Part shown: piece by piece, positions 38,566 through 47,316 of the stretch | Position numbering within the stretch: the stretch's first letter is position 1 | Layout of the letters: every line of letters begins with the position of its first letter | Made by a program: the position numbers and the translations under genes | Notes under the pieces: generated by a model | Seen by the model: only the letters and a program-made list of their open reading frames with translations | Told to the model about the DNA's origin: nothing | Database searches by the model: none | NCBI RefSeq assembly: GCF_030345705.1 | Contig: NZ_JAUASW010000002.1 | Coordinates: forward strand, 496,001 to 560,000 | Length of the DNA: 64,000 nucleotides | Direction: 5' to 3' | Origin: Pelomonas sp. SE-A7 | GTDB taxonomy: Bacteria > Pseudomonadota > Gammaproteobacteria > Burkholderiales > Burkholderiaceae_C

Positions 38566-39899
38566 ACACCGTCGTCGAATCGCTGTCGCCCGTCCAGTCC
38601 ATCCTGAAGGCCCACCGCCGCGGCGAGGCCGTGGGCCTCTACAGCGTCTGCTCCAGCCATGAGCTGGTGCTGCGCGCCGCGATCCGGGTCGCGCTGGAGA
38701 TGGGCACGCCGCTGCTGGTCGAGGCCACCTCCAACCAGGTGGACCAGAACGGCGGCTACACCGGCATGCAGCCGCATGATTTCCGCGCCTATGTCGAAGG
38801 CCTGGCGGCCGAGCTCGGCCTGCCGCTGCACGAGCTGGTGCTGGGCGGCGACCACCTGGGCCCCAACAGCTGGCAGAAGCTGCCGGCCGCCGAGGCCATG
38901 GCCCATTCGCGGGTGCTGATCCACGACTACGTGACCGCCGGCTTCCACAAGATCCACCTGGACTGCAGCATGAGCTGCGCCAACGACCCGCTGCGGCTGG
39001 ACGACGAGACCGTCGCTGCCCGTTCGGCCGAGCTGGCCGCCGTGGCCGAGGCGGCGGCCCAGGCTGCCGGCCTGCCGCCGCCGGTCTACGTCATTGGCAC
39101 GGAAGTGCCCGTGCCCGGCGGCGAAGCGTCGCTGGAGCAGGCCTTGTCGGTCACCCGGCCCGAGGCCGCGGCACGCACGCTGGAAATCCATAGGCAGGCC
39201 TTCGTCGCCGCCGGCCAGCGCGAGGCCTGGCAGCGCGTCATCGCCATGGTGGTGCAGCCCGGCGTCGACTTCGACCACAGCCAGGTCCAGCACTATGTGC
39301 CGGCCGCGGCGGCCGAGCTCTCAAGCTTTGTCGCCGGCCAGCCCGGCCTGGTGTTCGAGGCCCACTCGACCGACTACCAGCTGGAGTCCTCGCTGCAGGC
39401 CCTGGTGCGTGACCACTACGCCATCCTCAAGGTCGGCCCGGCCCTGACCTTCGCACTGCGCGAGGCGCTGTTCGCGCTGAGCCGTATCGAAGAGGAACTG
39501 GTCGCCCCGGCCGAGCAGGCCCGCCTGCCCGAGGCCCTGGACCAGGCCATGCAGGCCGAGCCGCGCCACTGGCTCAAGCACTACGCCGGCACGCCGGACC
39601 AGCAGCGCCTGCTGCGCCGCTATGCACTGAGCGACCGCTGCCGCTACTACTGGGGCGAGCCGGCTGTGAAGGCAGCCCAGGCCCGCTTGTTTGCCAATCT
39701 GCAGGCCAGGGGCATTCCGCTGCCGCTGATCAGCCAATACCTGCCCGAGCAGTTGCCGGCCGTCCTGCAGGGCCGGCTGGCCAGCAGCCCGCAGGCCCTG
39801 GTCGAACACAAGATCGGCCAGGTCGTTGCCGCCTACGCACGAGCCACCACGCGCCCCCAGATCGAAAGTCCGCATGCGGGCCGGGTTTCGTCCCTATAA
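38562..39899 (+). CDS. agaZ: AgaZ/KbaZ/GatZ: tagatose-1,6-bisphosphate aldolase non-catalytic subunit family
   Basis: This 445-residue protein matches the GatZ/KbaZ family: VGLYSVCSSHELVLRAA near residue 24, ATSNQVDQNGGYTGM near 56, LGGDHLGPNSW near 93, HLDCSMSCAND near 130, VIGTEVPVPGG near 172 and VFEAHSTDYQ near 263. In E. coli these proteins are needed for full activity and stability of the KbaY/GatY aldolase, and some pathway reconstructions have suggested a tagatose-6-phosphate kinase role. No KbaY/GatY-type catalytic subunit is present in the window, so the partner and the exact reaction are open. It overlaps the kinase gene by four bases. Confidence 0.9.
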   Translation: MNTVVESLSPVQSILKAHRRGEAVGLYSVCSSHELVLRAAIRVALEMGTPLLVEATSNQVDQNGGYTGMQPHDFRAYVEGLAAELGLPLHELVLGGDHLGPNSWQKLPAAEAMAHSRVLIHDYVTAGFHKIHLDCSMSCANDPLRLDDETVAARSAELAAVAEAAAQAAGLPPPVYVIGTEVPVPGGEASLEQALSVTRPEAAARTLEIHRQAFVAAGQREAWQRVIAMVVQPGVDFDHSQVQHYVPAAAAELSSFVAGQPGLVFEAHSTDYQLESSLQALVRDHYAILKVGPALTFALREALFALSRIEEELVAPAEQARLPEALDQAMQAEPRHWLKHYAGTPDQQRLLRRYALSDRCRYYWGEPAVKAAQARLFANLQARGIPLPLISQYLPEQLPAVLQGRLASSPQALVEHKIGQVVAAYARATTRPQIESPHAGRVSSL

Positions 39900-39941
39900 G
39901 CTTTCGCCGTCATTCGAAAGACACCCAGCCCTTCCATTGCC

Positions 39942-40709
39942 ATGAGAAACACCAGCCAGCGCCGCGAACAGATTCTTGACCTGCTGGTCACGCAGGGCAG
40001 CGTCCAGGTTTCCGACCTGGTGCCCAAGCTGGGCGTGTCCGCCGTCACCATACGCACCGACCTCAGCGCCCTGGAGAACCAGGGTCTGGTGACGCGCAGC
40101 TACGGCGGTGCCACCCTGGTGCGCACGCCGCCGCCCGAGCAGAGCATCCGCCAGAAGGACACGCTCAACACCGGGCTGAAGGAGCACATTGGCGCGGCCG
40201 CGGCCCGCCTGGTCGAGCCCGGCGACAACATCATCATCGACAGCGGCACCACCACCTTGCACATGGCCCGCCATCTGCAAGGCCTGGACCGGGTCACGGT
40301 GATGACCAACGGCCTCAACATCGCCTGGGAACTGGCCGACACGCCCGGCGTCGAGCTGATGCTGACCGGCGGCCTGCTGCGCAAGCAGTCGCTGTCGGTG
40401 CAGGGCGCCCAGGCGGAGGCCTGCCTCAACGTCTACAACTTCGACAAGCTGTTCCTGGGCGTGGACGGCTTCGACCTGCAGTTCGGCGTCACCACCCACC
40501 ACGAGGCCGAGGCCAGCCTGAACCATCGCATGGTCGAGCGGGCCAAGAAGGTCATCGTGCTGACCGACGCCTCCAAGTTCGGCCGGGTCAGCCTGCACCG
40601 CATCGTGCTGCTCGACCGGGTCCATGCGGTGATCACCGATGCCGGCATCAGCCCGGAGTACCGCGAAGGCCTGCAGCGCCTGGGCATAGAAGTGATCATC
40701 GCCGAGTGA
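39942..40709 (+). CDS. agaR: DeoR/GlpR-family repressor, AgaR-like
   Basis: This 255-residue regulator has an N-terminal DeoR helix-turn-helix (RREQILDLLVTQGSVQVSDL, residues 5-24, then VTIRTDLSALENQGLVTRSYGG) and a C-terminal sugar-phosphate-sensing DeoRC domain (IDSGTTTLHMARHL, MTNGLNIAWEL, LFLGVDGFD). Its position inside the aga operon and the CTTTC cluster upstream support the AgaR assignment; the inducer is probably an aminosugar phosphate. It is 42 bases after agaZ, and its end overlaps the deacetylase start, so it controls its own operon. Confidence 0.87.
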   Translation: MRNTSQRREQILDLLVTQGSVQVSDLVPKLGVSAVTIRTDLSALENQGLVTRSYGGATLVRTPPPEQSIRQKDTLNTGLKEHIGAAAARLVEPGDNIIIDSGTTTLHMARHLQGLDRVTVMTNGLNIAWELADTPGVELMLTGGLLRKQSLSVQGAQAEACLNVYNFDKLFLGVDGFDLQFGVTTHHEAEASLNHRMVERAKKVIVLTDASKFGRVSLHRIVLLDRVHAVITDAGISPEYREGLQRLGIEVIIAE

Positions 40710-41824
40710 CTGACCACGCCATGCTCAGCGGCCGCATCCTCACGCCCCAAGGCTGGATCACCGGCCGTGTGAGCTTTGGCGAGCGCGTGGCGCGCATCGA
40801 GGAAACGGCGGTCGAAGGGCCGCTGCGCCACATCCTTCCCGGCTTCGTGGACCTGCATGTGCACGGCGCCTCGGACGTGGACATCATGGCCGGCGGCGAT
40901 GCCGGCGAGGTCGTGGCCCGCACCCATGCGCGGCACGGAACGACCAGCCTGCTGGGCACGACCATGACGGCCCGCATCGCCCTGATCGAGCAGGCCCTGC
41001 AAGGCCTGGCCGGCGTGATCGCCGAGCGCAAGAAGGGCTGCGCCCGCATGCTGGGCGTGCACCTGGAAGGCCCCTTCATCAGCGCCCAGCGGCTCGGCGC
41101 CCAGCCGCCCGAGGTGATGCTGGCGACACTGGACAAGGTGAAGCGGCTGCACGAGATCGCGCCCATCCGCGTGCTGACGCTGGCGCCCGAGATCAGCGGT
41201 CACCTGGAATTGATCCCCGAGCTGAACCGCTTGGGCATCCGGGTCCAGGTCGGCCACAGCGCCGGTACCTACGAGGACGGCGTCGCCGCACTGCAGGCCG
41301 GCGCGGCCGGCTTCACCCATCTATTCAACGGCATGACCGGGCTCAAGCACCGCGAGCCCGGCATGGTGGGCGCGGCCCTGGCCCATGCGGAATACGCCGA
41401 GCTGATTCCCGATCTGGAGCATGTGCATCCCGGCGCCATGCTGGCCGCCTTGCGCAGCATCCCCAGGCTCTACTGCGTCAGCGACGCCACGGCTGCCACC
41501 GGCATGCCCGACGGCGAATATGCGCTGGGCACGCAACGGGTCTTCAAGTGCCTGGGCTGCGTGCGCCTGGCCACCGGCTCGCTGGCCGGCAGCGCCCTGA
41601 CCATGGACATGGCCCTGCGCAACCTGGTGTCGCTGGGCCTGGACCTGGCCGACGCCTCGCATCGCCTGTCGCGCAACCCGGCCGACTACCTGGGCGAAGG
41701 CCAGCGCGGCCGCATTGAGCCGCAGGCCTTTGCCGACCTGGTGGTGCTGGACGAGCAACTGCAGGTGGAGCAGGTGTTTGTCGAGGGCGAGCCGGTGGAC
41801 CTGCTATCCGATTCTTCATCCTGA
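40706..41824 (+). CDS. N-acetylgalactosamine/glucosamine-6-phosphate deacetylase
   Basis: This 372-residue amidohydrolase removes the acetyl group from an N-acetylhexosamine 6-phosphate. Metal and substrate motifs are visible: FVDLHVHGASD (H51, H53), GVHLEGPFIS near residue 117, GHSAGTYEDG near 185, THLFNGMTG near 205 and the catalytic-aspartate region VSDATAATGMPDGEY near 260. The family is NagA/AgaA; the aga context favours GalNAc-6-phosphate, but sequence alone does not separate the two. The GTG at 40706 overlaps the agaR stop by four bases; an in-frame ATG at 40721 is the alternative start. Confidence 0.87.
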   Translation: MTDHAMLSGRILTPQGWITGRVSFGERVARIEETAVEGPLRHILPGFVDLHVHGASDVDIMAGGDAGEVVARTHARHGTTSLLGTTMTARIALIEQALQGLAGVIAERKKGCARMLGVHLEGPFISAQRLGAQPPEVMLATLDKVKRLHEIAPIRVLTLAPEISGHLELIPELNRLGIRVQVGHSAGTYEDGVAALQAGAAGFTHLFNGMTGLKHREPGMVGAALAHAEYAELIPDLEHVHPGAMLAALRSIPRLYCVSDATAATGMPDGEYALGTQRVFKCLGCVRLATGSLAGSALTMDMALRNLVSLGLDLADASHRLSRNPADYLGEGQRGRIEPQAFADLVVLDEQLQVEQVFVEGEPVDLLSDSSS

Positions 41825-41853
41825 GACGACGAGACAACGAGGGAGTGTTGACG

Positions 41854-43638
41854 ATGACCGTTGAAGCCAAGCCTGTCTGGGCCATGCGCTACCTGCTCTT
41901 CATTGCCGGCCTGGGCGGCCTGCTCTACGGCATCGACGTGGGCATCATTGCCGGCGCCCTGCCCTATCTGGAATCCACCGCGTCGGTAGCCTGGAAGCTG
42001 TCGGCCCAGCAGCTGAGCTTCATCGTCGCCGCCGTGCTCTTGGGCAGCGTGCTGTCCTCGCTGTTCGCCGGCGCGCTGGCCGACCTGATAGGCCGGCGCT
42101 GGGCCATGTTCCTCAGTGGCGCGCTGTTCACGCTCAGCATCCCGGTGATCGCCTTGGCCGAGGGCTACACGCCGCTGTTGCTGGGTCGCCTGCTGCAAGG
42201 CATCAGCGGCGGCCTGATAGGCGTGGTCATTCCGCTCTACCTGGCCGAATGCCTGGGCGCCGACAACCGCGGCCGCGGCACGGCCATGTTCCAGCTGCTG
42301 CTGACCATAGGCCTGGTGGTGGCCGCGCTGATCGGCCTGTACCAGGCGCAAAGCGTGGAATCGGCCAGCGTGGCCGCCCGCCAGCTCGCCGACACCTCGG
42401 CCCAGCAGGCTGCGCTGTTCGCCGCCAAGGACCAGGCCTGGCGCAGCATCTTCTGGATGTGCCTGACCCCGGGCCTGGTGTTCAGCGCCGGCTGCCTGCT
42501 GCTGGCCGAGTCGCCGCGCTGGCTGCTGAGCCGCGGCCGCGTGGACGCCGCGCGTGCCGCCCTGCTGCGCACCCGCAAGCCCGAGGTGGCCGAGGCCGAG
42601 CTGCGCGAAATGCAGCAGGTCGCCGATCCCGCCAAGGCCGCTGCCAAGGACGCGCTGCTGAGCCGCCGCTATGTGCTGCCCTTTCTGCTCGCCTGCCTGG
42701 TGCTGGCCTGCACCCAGGCCACCGGCATCAACTCGGTGCTGGCCTATGTGGTCAACATCCTGAACCAGGCCGGCCTGCCCGGCTCGGTGGCCAACCAGGC
42801 CGATGTCGCGATCAAGCTGCTCAACGCCCTGATGACCGTGGTGGCCGTGCTGCTGGTGGACCGCAAGGGCCGCAAGTTCCTCTTGATGCTGGGCAGCGGC
42901 GGCATCGTGCTGTCGCTGGTCACGGCCGGCCTGCTGTTCCGCCAGGCCGAGAGCGGCCGGGTCGATGTGGCGCCGGCAGTCCAGGCCCGGGTGCAGGGCG
43001 AGGCCCTGGCGCTGACGGTCGATGCCACGCTGATCCAGCAGTTCGGCCGCGCGGCTGATGGCTCGGCCCAGCAGCTCACCTTGTCTTATTCCTACGGGCC
43101 CTTCACCAATGTGCAGAGCCGTCGCACGGACGAGGCCGGCGGCACGCCGATCCGCATCAGCCGCGAGGACACGGTCCAGGCCGACAGCGTGATCGGTACC
43201 TTCTTCCGCCGCCTGCACCTGAACCCCTTTGCCGATCCGGCCGCGGCGACCAACGCGCCGCTGAAGATCGAACAGGCCCTGATTGGCCCGGTGCCGTCCG
43301 AGAACCATGGCTGGGCCGTGGCCGCCGCCATCTTCGCCATGGTCGCGTTCTTCGCCGTGGGGCCGGGCGTCTGCGTCTGGCTGGCCTTGTCCGAGCTGAT
43401 GCCCACGCGCATCCGATCCAACGGCATGAGCATTGCGCTGCTGATCAACCAGTTCGTGTCGACGGTGATCGCCGCGGTCTTCCTGCCCACGGTGGGCCAG
43501 CATGGCTATGCCGCCATGTTCTTCTTCTGGGCCGGCTGCACCCTGGTCTACTTCCTCGCCGCCAGCTTCCTGCTGCCGGAGACCAAGGGCAAGACGCTGG
43601 AGGAGATCGAGGGCCACTTCGCGGGCGGCCGCGCATGA
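41854..43638 (+). CDS. MFS sugar-porter transporter with a large periplasmic insertion
   Basis: This 594-residue inner-membrane transporter has the sugar-porter marks: LYGIDVGIIAGALP in helix 1, DLIGRRWAM in the 2-3 loop, RLLQGISGGLIGVVIPLYLAE, ESPRWLLSRGR after helix 6, DRKGRKFLL in the 8-9 loop and LLPETKGKTLEEIE at the end. The usual length is 450-500 residues. The excess is mainly about 120 residues (about 365-485) between helices 9 and 10, which should face the periplasm, plus a longer 5-6 loop. By context it imports GalNAc or galactose released in the periplasm. The ATG at 41854 has GGGAG about 8 bases upstream. It overlaps GH35 by four bases. Confidence 0.9.
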   Translation: MTVEAKPVWAMRYLLFIAGLGGLLYGIDVGIIAGALPYLESTASVAWKLSAQQLSFIVAAVLLGSVLSSLFAGALADLIGRRWAMFLSGALFTLSIPVIALAEGYTPLLLGRLLQGISGGLIGVVIPLYLAECLGADNRGRGTAMFQLLLTIGLVVAALIGLYQAQSVESASVAARQLADTSAQQAALFAAKDQAWRSIFWMCLTPGLVFSAGCLLLAESPRWLLSRGRVDAARAALLRTRKPEVAEAELREMQQVADPAKAAAKDALLSRRYVLPFLLACLVLACTQATGINSVLAYVVNILNQAGLPGSVANQADVAIKLLNALMTVVAVLLVDRKGRKFLLMLGSGGIVLSLVTAGLLFRQAESGRVDVAPAVQARVQGEALALTVDATLIQQFGRAADGSAQQLTLSYSYGPFTNVQSRRTDEAGGTPIRISREDTVQADSVIGTFFRRLHLNPFADPAAATNAPLKIEQALIGPVPSENHGWAVAAAIFAMVAFFAVGPGVCVWLALSELMPTRIRSNGMSIALLINQFVSTVIAAVFLPTVGQHGYAAMFFFWAGCTLVYFLAASFLLPETKGKTLEEIEGHFAGGRA

Positions 43639-45485
43639 GCGGCCTGAGCCGACGCGCGCTGCTGCTCAGCGGCAGCGCCCTCGCGGCCGTTCCGGCGCTC
43701 GGAAAACCCGCGCCGCGCTTCGCGGTGCAGGGCTCGCAGTTCATGCTGGACGGCAAGCCCCTGCAGATCCGCTCCGGCGAGATGCACTACCCGCGCGTGC
43801 CGCGCGCGGTCTGGCGCGACCGCTTCCGCAAGGCCAGGGCGCTGGGCCTGAACACCATCACCACCTACGCCTTCTGGTCGCAGCATGAGCGCGAGCCGGG
43901 GCAATGGGACTTCACGGGCAACAAGGACCTGCGCGCCTTCATCCGCACGGCGGCCGAGGAAGGCCTCTACGTGATCCTGCGGCCCGGGCCCTATGTCTGT
44001 GCCGAAGTCGATTTCGGCGGCTTCCCGGCCTGGCTGCTGCGCACGCCGGGCCTCAGGGTGCGCAGCCTGGACCCGCGCTTCATGGCCGCCAGCCAGCGCT
44101 ACCTGAAGCGTATCGCCAAGGAAGTGGCCGACCTGCAGAGCAGCCGTGGCGGGCCGCTATTGATGCTGCAGGTGGAGAACGAATACGGCTCCTATGGCCG
44201 CGACCATGACTACATGGCAGCGATGCTGAAACAGATGCGCGAGGCCGGCTTCGATGCGCCACTGTTCACTTCTGACGGCGGCGCCGAGCGATTGTTCGAG
44301 GGCGGCACCCTGCCCGAGCTGACGCCGGTGGTGAACTTCGGCGGTGGCAAGTCCGACGCCCAGGCTTCGTTCGAGGCCCTGGCCGCCTGGCGGCCGCAGG
44401 GCCCGCGGATGGCCGGCGAATACTGGGCCGGCTGGTTCGACCACTGGGGCGGCCCGCACCACACGCAGCCACCCGAGCAGGCGGCCGAGACGGTGGACTG
44501 GATGATGGCGCAAGGCCATTCCTTCAACCTCTACATGTTCCACGGTGGCACCAGTTTCGGCTGGCTCGCCGGTGCCAACAGCTCGGCCAAGGAGCCCTAC
44601 CAGCCCGACACCACCAGCTACGACTACGACGCCGTGCTGGACGAGGCCGGCCGCGTGACGCCCAAGTACCGCCTGGTGCGCGAGCGCATCGCCAAGCACC
44701 TGGCGGCCCGCGGCGAGACGCTGCCACCGCTGGTGGCCGACGGGCCCGGACCTCAGGCCATCCCGCCCTTCGCGCTGGAGCGCATCACCGGTCTCCTCGA
44801 TGCCTTGCCGCAGCTGGGCGCCGCCATCGCCTCGCGCTTCCCGAGTCCGATGGAGGCCTTCAAGCAAAGCCATGGCCTGATCCTCTACCGCAAGCGCTTC
44901 GAGCAGGCGCGCAAGGGCATGCTGCAGATCGACGAGGTCCGCGACCTGGCCACGGTGCTGGTGGATGGCCGGGTCGTCGGCACGCTGGAGCGCCGGCTGG
45001 GCCAGCGCGAGCTGGCGGTCGAGATTCCGGCCGGCGGCGTGCTCGACATCCTGGTCGAGAACCTGGGCCGCATAGGCTTCGGGCCCAAGCTCGATGCCGA
45101 GCACAAGGGCATCAGTCGCTCGGTCAAGCTGGCCGACCAGGAACTGCTGGACTGGCAGGTCCATGCGCTGCCGCTGGATTCGCCGACCGGCCTCAAGCCG
45201 GTCCAGGCCCAGGCCGGCGGCCACAGCTTCCACCGCGGAACGCTGGAGCTGAAGGCGCCCGTCGACAGCTTCCTCGACATGCGCGGCTGGGGCCGCAGCC
45301 TGGTCTGGATCAATGGCCAGTTGCTGGGCCGCAGCTGGGCTATCGGCCCGCAGCAGACCTTGTTCCTGCCGGCCTCCTGGCTGAAGGCCGGCCCCAACGA
45401 AGTGCTGCTGCTGTGCGACAAAGCACCGGCCAGCGAGGCCCGCCTGCAGGGCCTGGCCGAGCCGGTTTTCGACACGTCGCGGTAA
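43635..45485 (+). CDS. GH35 beta-galactosidase, exported (Tat-like signal)
   Basis: This 616-residue retaining glycosidase removes terminal beta-galactose. The N-terminus MSGLSRRALLLSGSALAAVP resembles a twin-arginine signal. The GH35 TIM barrel shows RSGEMHYPRVP (near residue 47), RPGPYVCAEVDFGGFPAWLL (near 117), the acid/base E183 in VENEYGSYG and the nucleophile E262 in GEYWAGWFDHWGG. C-terminal beta-sandwich domains follow (DMRGWGRSLVWINGQLLGR near residue 545). In this locus it could release galactose from Gal-beta-GalNAc units. It is the last gene of the plus-strand arm and is followed by a terminator-like hairpin. Confidence 0.93.
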   Translation: MSGLSRRALLLSGSALAAVPALGKPAPRFAVQGSQFMLDGKPLQIRSGEMHYPRVPRAVWRDRFRKARALGLNTITTYAFWSQHEREPGQWDFTGNKDLRAFIRTAAEEGLYVILRPGPYVCAEVDFGGFPAWLLRTPGLRVRSLDPRFMAASQRYLKRIAKEVADLQSSRGGPLLMLQVENEYGSYGRDHDYMAAMLKQMREAGFDAPLFTSDGGAERLFEGGTLPELTPVVNFGGGKSDAQASFEALAAWRPQGPRMAGEYWAGWFDHWGGPHHTQPPEQAAETVDWMMAQGHSFNLYMFHGGTSFGWLAGANSSAKEPYQPDTTSYDYDAVLDEAGRVTPKYRLVRERIAKHLAARGETLPPLVADGPGPQAIPPFALERITGLLDALPQLGAAIASRFPSPMEAFKQSHGLILYRKRFEQARKGMLQIDEVRDLATVLVDGRVVGTLERRLGQRELAVEIPAGGVLDILVENLGRIGFGPKLDAEHKGISRSVKLADQELLDWQVHALPLDSPTGLKPVQAQAGGHSFHRGTLELKAPVDSFLDMRGWGRSLVWINGQLLGRSWAIGPQQTLFLPASWLKAGPNEVLLLCDKAPASEARLQGLAEPVFDTSR

Positions 45486-45501
45486 ACTCGCGCCACTTCG
45501 C

Positions 45502-45537
45502 CGGCCCGCCGCACTTGTTGCAGCGGGCCGTTCCCTT
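45502..45537 (+). terminator. probable terminator at the end of the GalNAc locus
   Basis: CGGCCCGC (45502-45509) pairs perfectly with GCGGGCCG (45523-45530), followed by TTCCCTTT. It lies 17 bases after the GH35 stop. The interrupted T-run makes it a moderate terminator, consistent with the right-hand end of the operon. Confidence 0.6.
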
Positions 45538-45561
45538 TGACGCAGCCACTGGACAAATACC

Positions 45562-45945
45562 ATGTACCGCTGTGCCCTCACCGCCGTCATCACGGCGGTT
45601 GCGCTGCATGCCAGCGCCTTCGCCCAGACCCACCGCTTCTTCCCCGCCACCGCCCTGCGCGGTGACCTGGTGGTGCTGCAGACCCCCGACGTGAGCCTCA
45701 ATGGCAAGCCGGCGCGCCTCGCGCCCGGTGCCCGCGTCAAGGGCGACGACAACATGCTCAAGCAGCCGGCCAGCCTGATGGGCCAGAAGCTGGTGGTGCA
45801 CTACACGGTGGACCCGCAAGGCCTGCTGATGGATGTCTGGGTCCTGAACCCGGTCGAACTGGCCAACAAGGGCTGGCCGCGCAGCCGCGAGGAAGCGGCC
45901 CGCCTGCAGTTCGAGCCCGGCACCCAGACCTGGAGCAAGCCATGA
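45562..45945 (+). CDS. small exported conserved hypothetical protein upstream of miaB
   Basis: This 127-residue protein has a clear signal peptide (MYRCALTAVITAVALHASAFA, cleaved after AFAQ) and a mature part of about 105 residues with no cysteine or membrane segment. Landmarks are RFFPATALRGDLVVL and YTVDPQGLLMDVWVLNP. I recognise no family function. Its stop overlaps the miaB start by four bases, so the two are translationally coupled, which is odd for a periplasmic protein and a tRNA-modifying enzyme. Confidence 0.8.
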   Translation: MYRCALTAVITAVALHASAFAQTHRFFPATALRGDLVVLQTPDVSLNGKPARLAPGARVKGDDNMLKQPASLMGQKLVVHYTVDPQGLLMDVWVLNPVELANKGWPRSREEAARLQFEPGTQTWSKP

Positions 45946-47309
45946 GCGGCGCCAGCGACACCAAGAAGGTCTACATCAAGACCTTCGGCTGCCAGATGAA
46001 CGAGTACGACTCGGACAAGATGGCCGACGTGATGGGCGCCGCCCAGGGCTATGAAAAGACCGACGACCCGGAGCAGGCCGACCTGATCCTTTTCAACACC
46101 TGCTCGGTGCGCGAGAAGGCGCAGGAGAAGGTGTTCAGCGACCTGGGCCGGGTCAAGCACCTGAAGGCCAAGGGCGTGAAGATCGGCGTCGGCGGCTGCG
46201 TGGCTTCGCAGGAAGGCGCAGCCATCATCGAACGCGCGCCCTACGTGGACGTGGTCTTCGGCCCACAAACCCTGCACCGCCTGCCGCAGATGCTGGCCGC
46301 GCGCGACGAGCAGCGCCGCCCGCAGGTCGACATCAGCTTCCCCGAGATCGAGAAGTTCGACAATCTACCGCCGGCCAAGGTCGAGGGCGCCTCGGCCTTC
46401 GTGTCCATCATGGAAGGCTGCTCCAAGTACTGCAGCTATTGCGTCGTTCCGTACACCCGTGGTGAGGAAATGTCGCGCCCCTTCGAGGACGTGCTGACCG
46501 AGATCGCCGGCCTCGCGGACCAGGGCGTGATGGAGATCAACCTGCTGGGCCAGAACGTCAATGCCTACCGCGGCAAGATGGGTGATAGCGGCGAGTTCGC
46601 CGACCTGGCCCTGCTGCTCGAGTACGCGGCCGAGATCCCCGGCATCCAGCGCCTGCGCTTCACCACCAGCCATCCGAACGAGTTCAGCCCGCGCCTGATC
46701 GAGGCCTACGGCAAGATCCCGCAGCTGGTGAACCATCTGCACCTGCCGGTCCAGCATGGCAGCGACCGCATCCTGATGGCGATGAAGCGCGGCTACACCG
46801 CGCTGGAGTTCAAGAGCATCGTGCGCAAGCTGCGTGCGATCCGGCCGGACATCCGCATCGCCAGCGACTTCATCGTCGGCTTCCCCGGCGAGACGGAAGA
46901 AGACCATGCCAAGCTGATGAAGCTGGTCCATGACGTGGGCTTCGACGCCTCGTTCAGCTTCATCTTCAGCCCGCGCCCCGGCACGCCGGCCGCTGCGCTG
47001 GAAGACACCACGCCCTATGAGGCCAAGGTCAAGCGCCTGCAGGAGCTGCAGGCCGCGATCGAAGCCAATGCGGTGAAGATCAGCGAGACCATGGTCGGCA
47101 CGGTGCAGAAGGTCCTGGTCACCGGCCATGCCCGCAAGGACGCGACCGAGCTGATGGGCCGCACCGAATGCAACCGCATCGTCAACTTCAAGGGCCAGCC
47201 GCGCCTGATGAACCAGCTGGTCGACCTGACCGTCACCCAGGCCTTCGCGCATTCGCTGCGCGGCGAGGTGGTGACGGTCGGCGAGGAAGCGGCGAGCCTG
47301 CCGGCCTGA
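45942..47309 (+). CDS. miaB: tRNA-2-methylthio-N6-dimethylallyladenosine synthase
   Basis: MiaB is a radical-SAM enzyme that methylthiolates i6A37 in tRNAs reading UNN codons. The 455-residue protein has the N-terminal UPF0004 domain with cluster cysteines in FGCQMNEYDS, FNTCSVREKAQEK and GGCVASQEG, the radical-SAM CxxxCxxC motif in EGCSKYCSYCVVPYTRG (near residue 160) and a C-terminal TRAM domain (about 390-450). Length and motifs match MiaB rather than RimO or MtaB. It overlaps the small exported protein gene upstream. Confidence 0.97.
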   Translation: MSGASDTKKVYIKTFGCQMNEYDSDKMADVMGAAQGYEKTDDPEQADLILFNTCSVREKAQEKVFSDLGRVKHLKAKGVKIGVGGCVASQEGAAIIERAPYVDVVFGPQTLHRLPQMLAARDEQRRPQVDISFPEIEKFDNLPPAKVEGASAFVSIMEGCSKYCSYCVVPYTRGEEMSRPFEDVLTEIAGLADQGVMEINLLGQNVNAYRGKMGDSGEFADLALLLEYAAEIPGIQRLRFTTSHPNEFSPRLIEAYGKIPQLVNHLHLPVQHGSDRILMAMKRGYTALEFKSIVRKLRAIRPDIRIASDFIVGFPGETEEDHAKLMKLVHDVGFDASFSFIFSPRPGTPAAALEDTTPYEAKVKRLQELQAAIEANAVKISETMVGTVQKVLVTGHARKDATELMGRTECNRIVNFKGQPRLMNQLVDLTVTQAFAHSLRGEVVTVGEEAASLPA

Positions 47310-47316
47310 GCCGGGT

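Noticed and set aside
41686..43617. A 643-codon minus-strand open frame opposite the MFS gene
   Set aside because: It is antisense to a clear sugar porter and consists of Gln/His/Gly-rich sequence without motifs.
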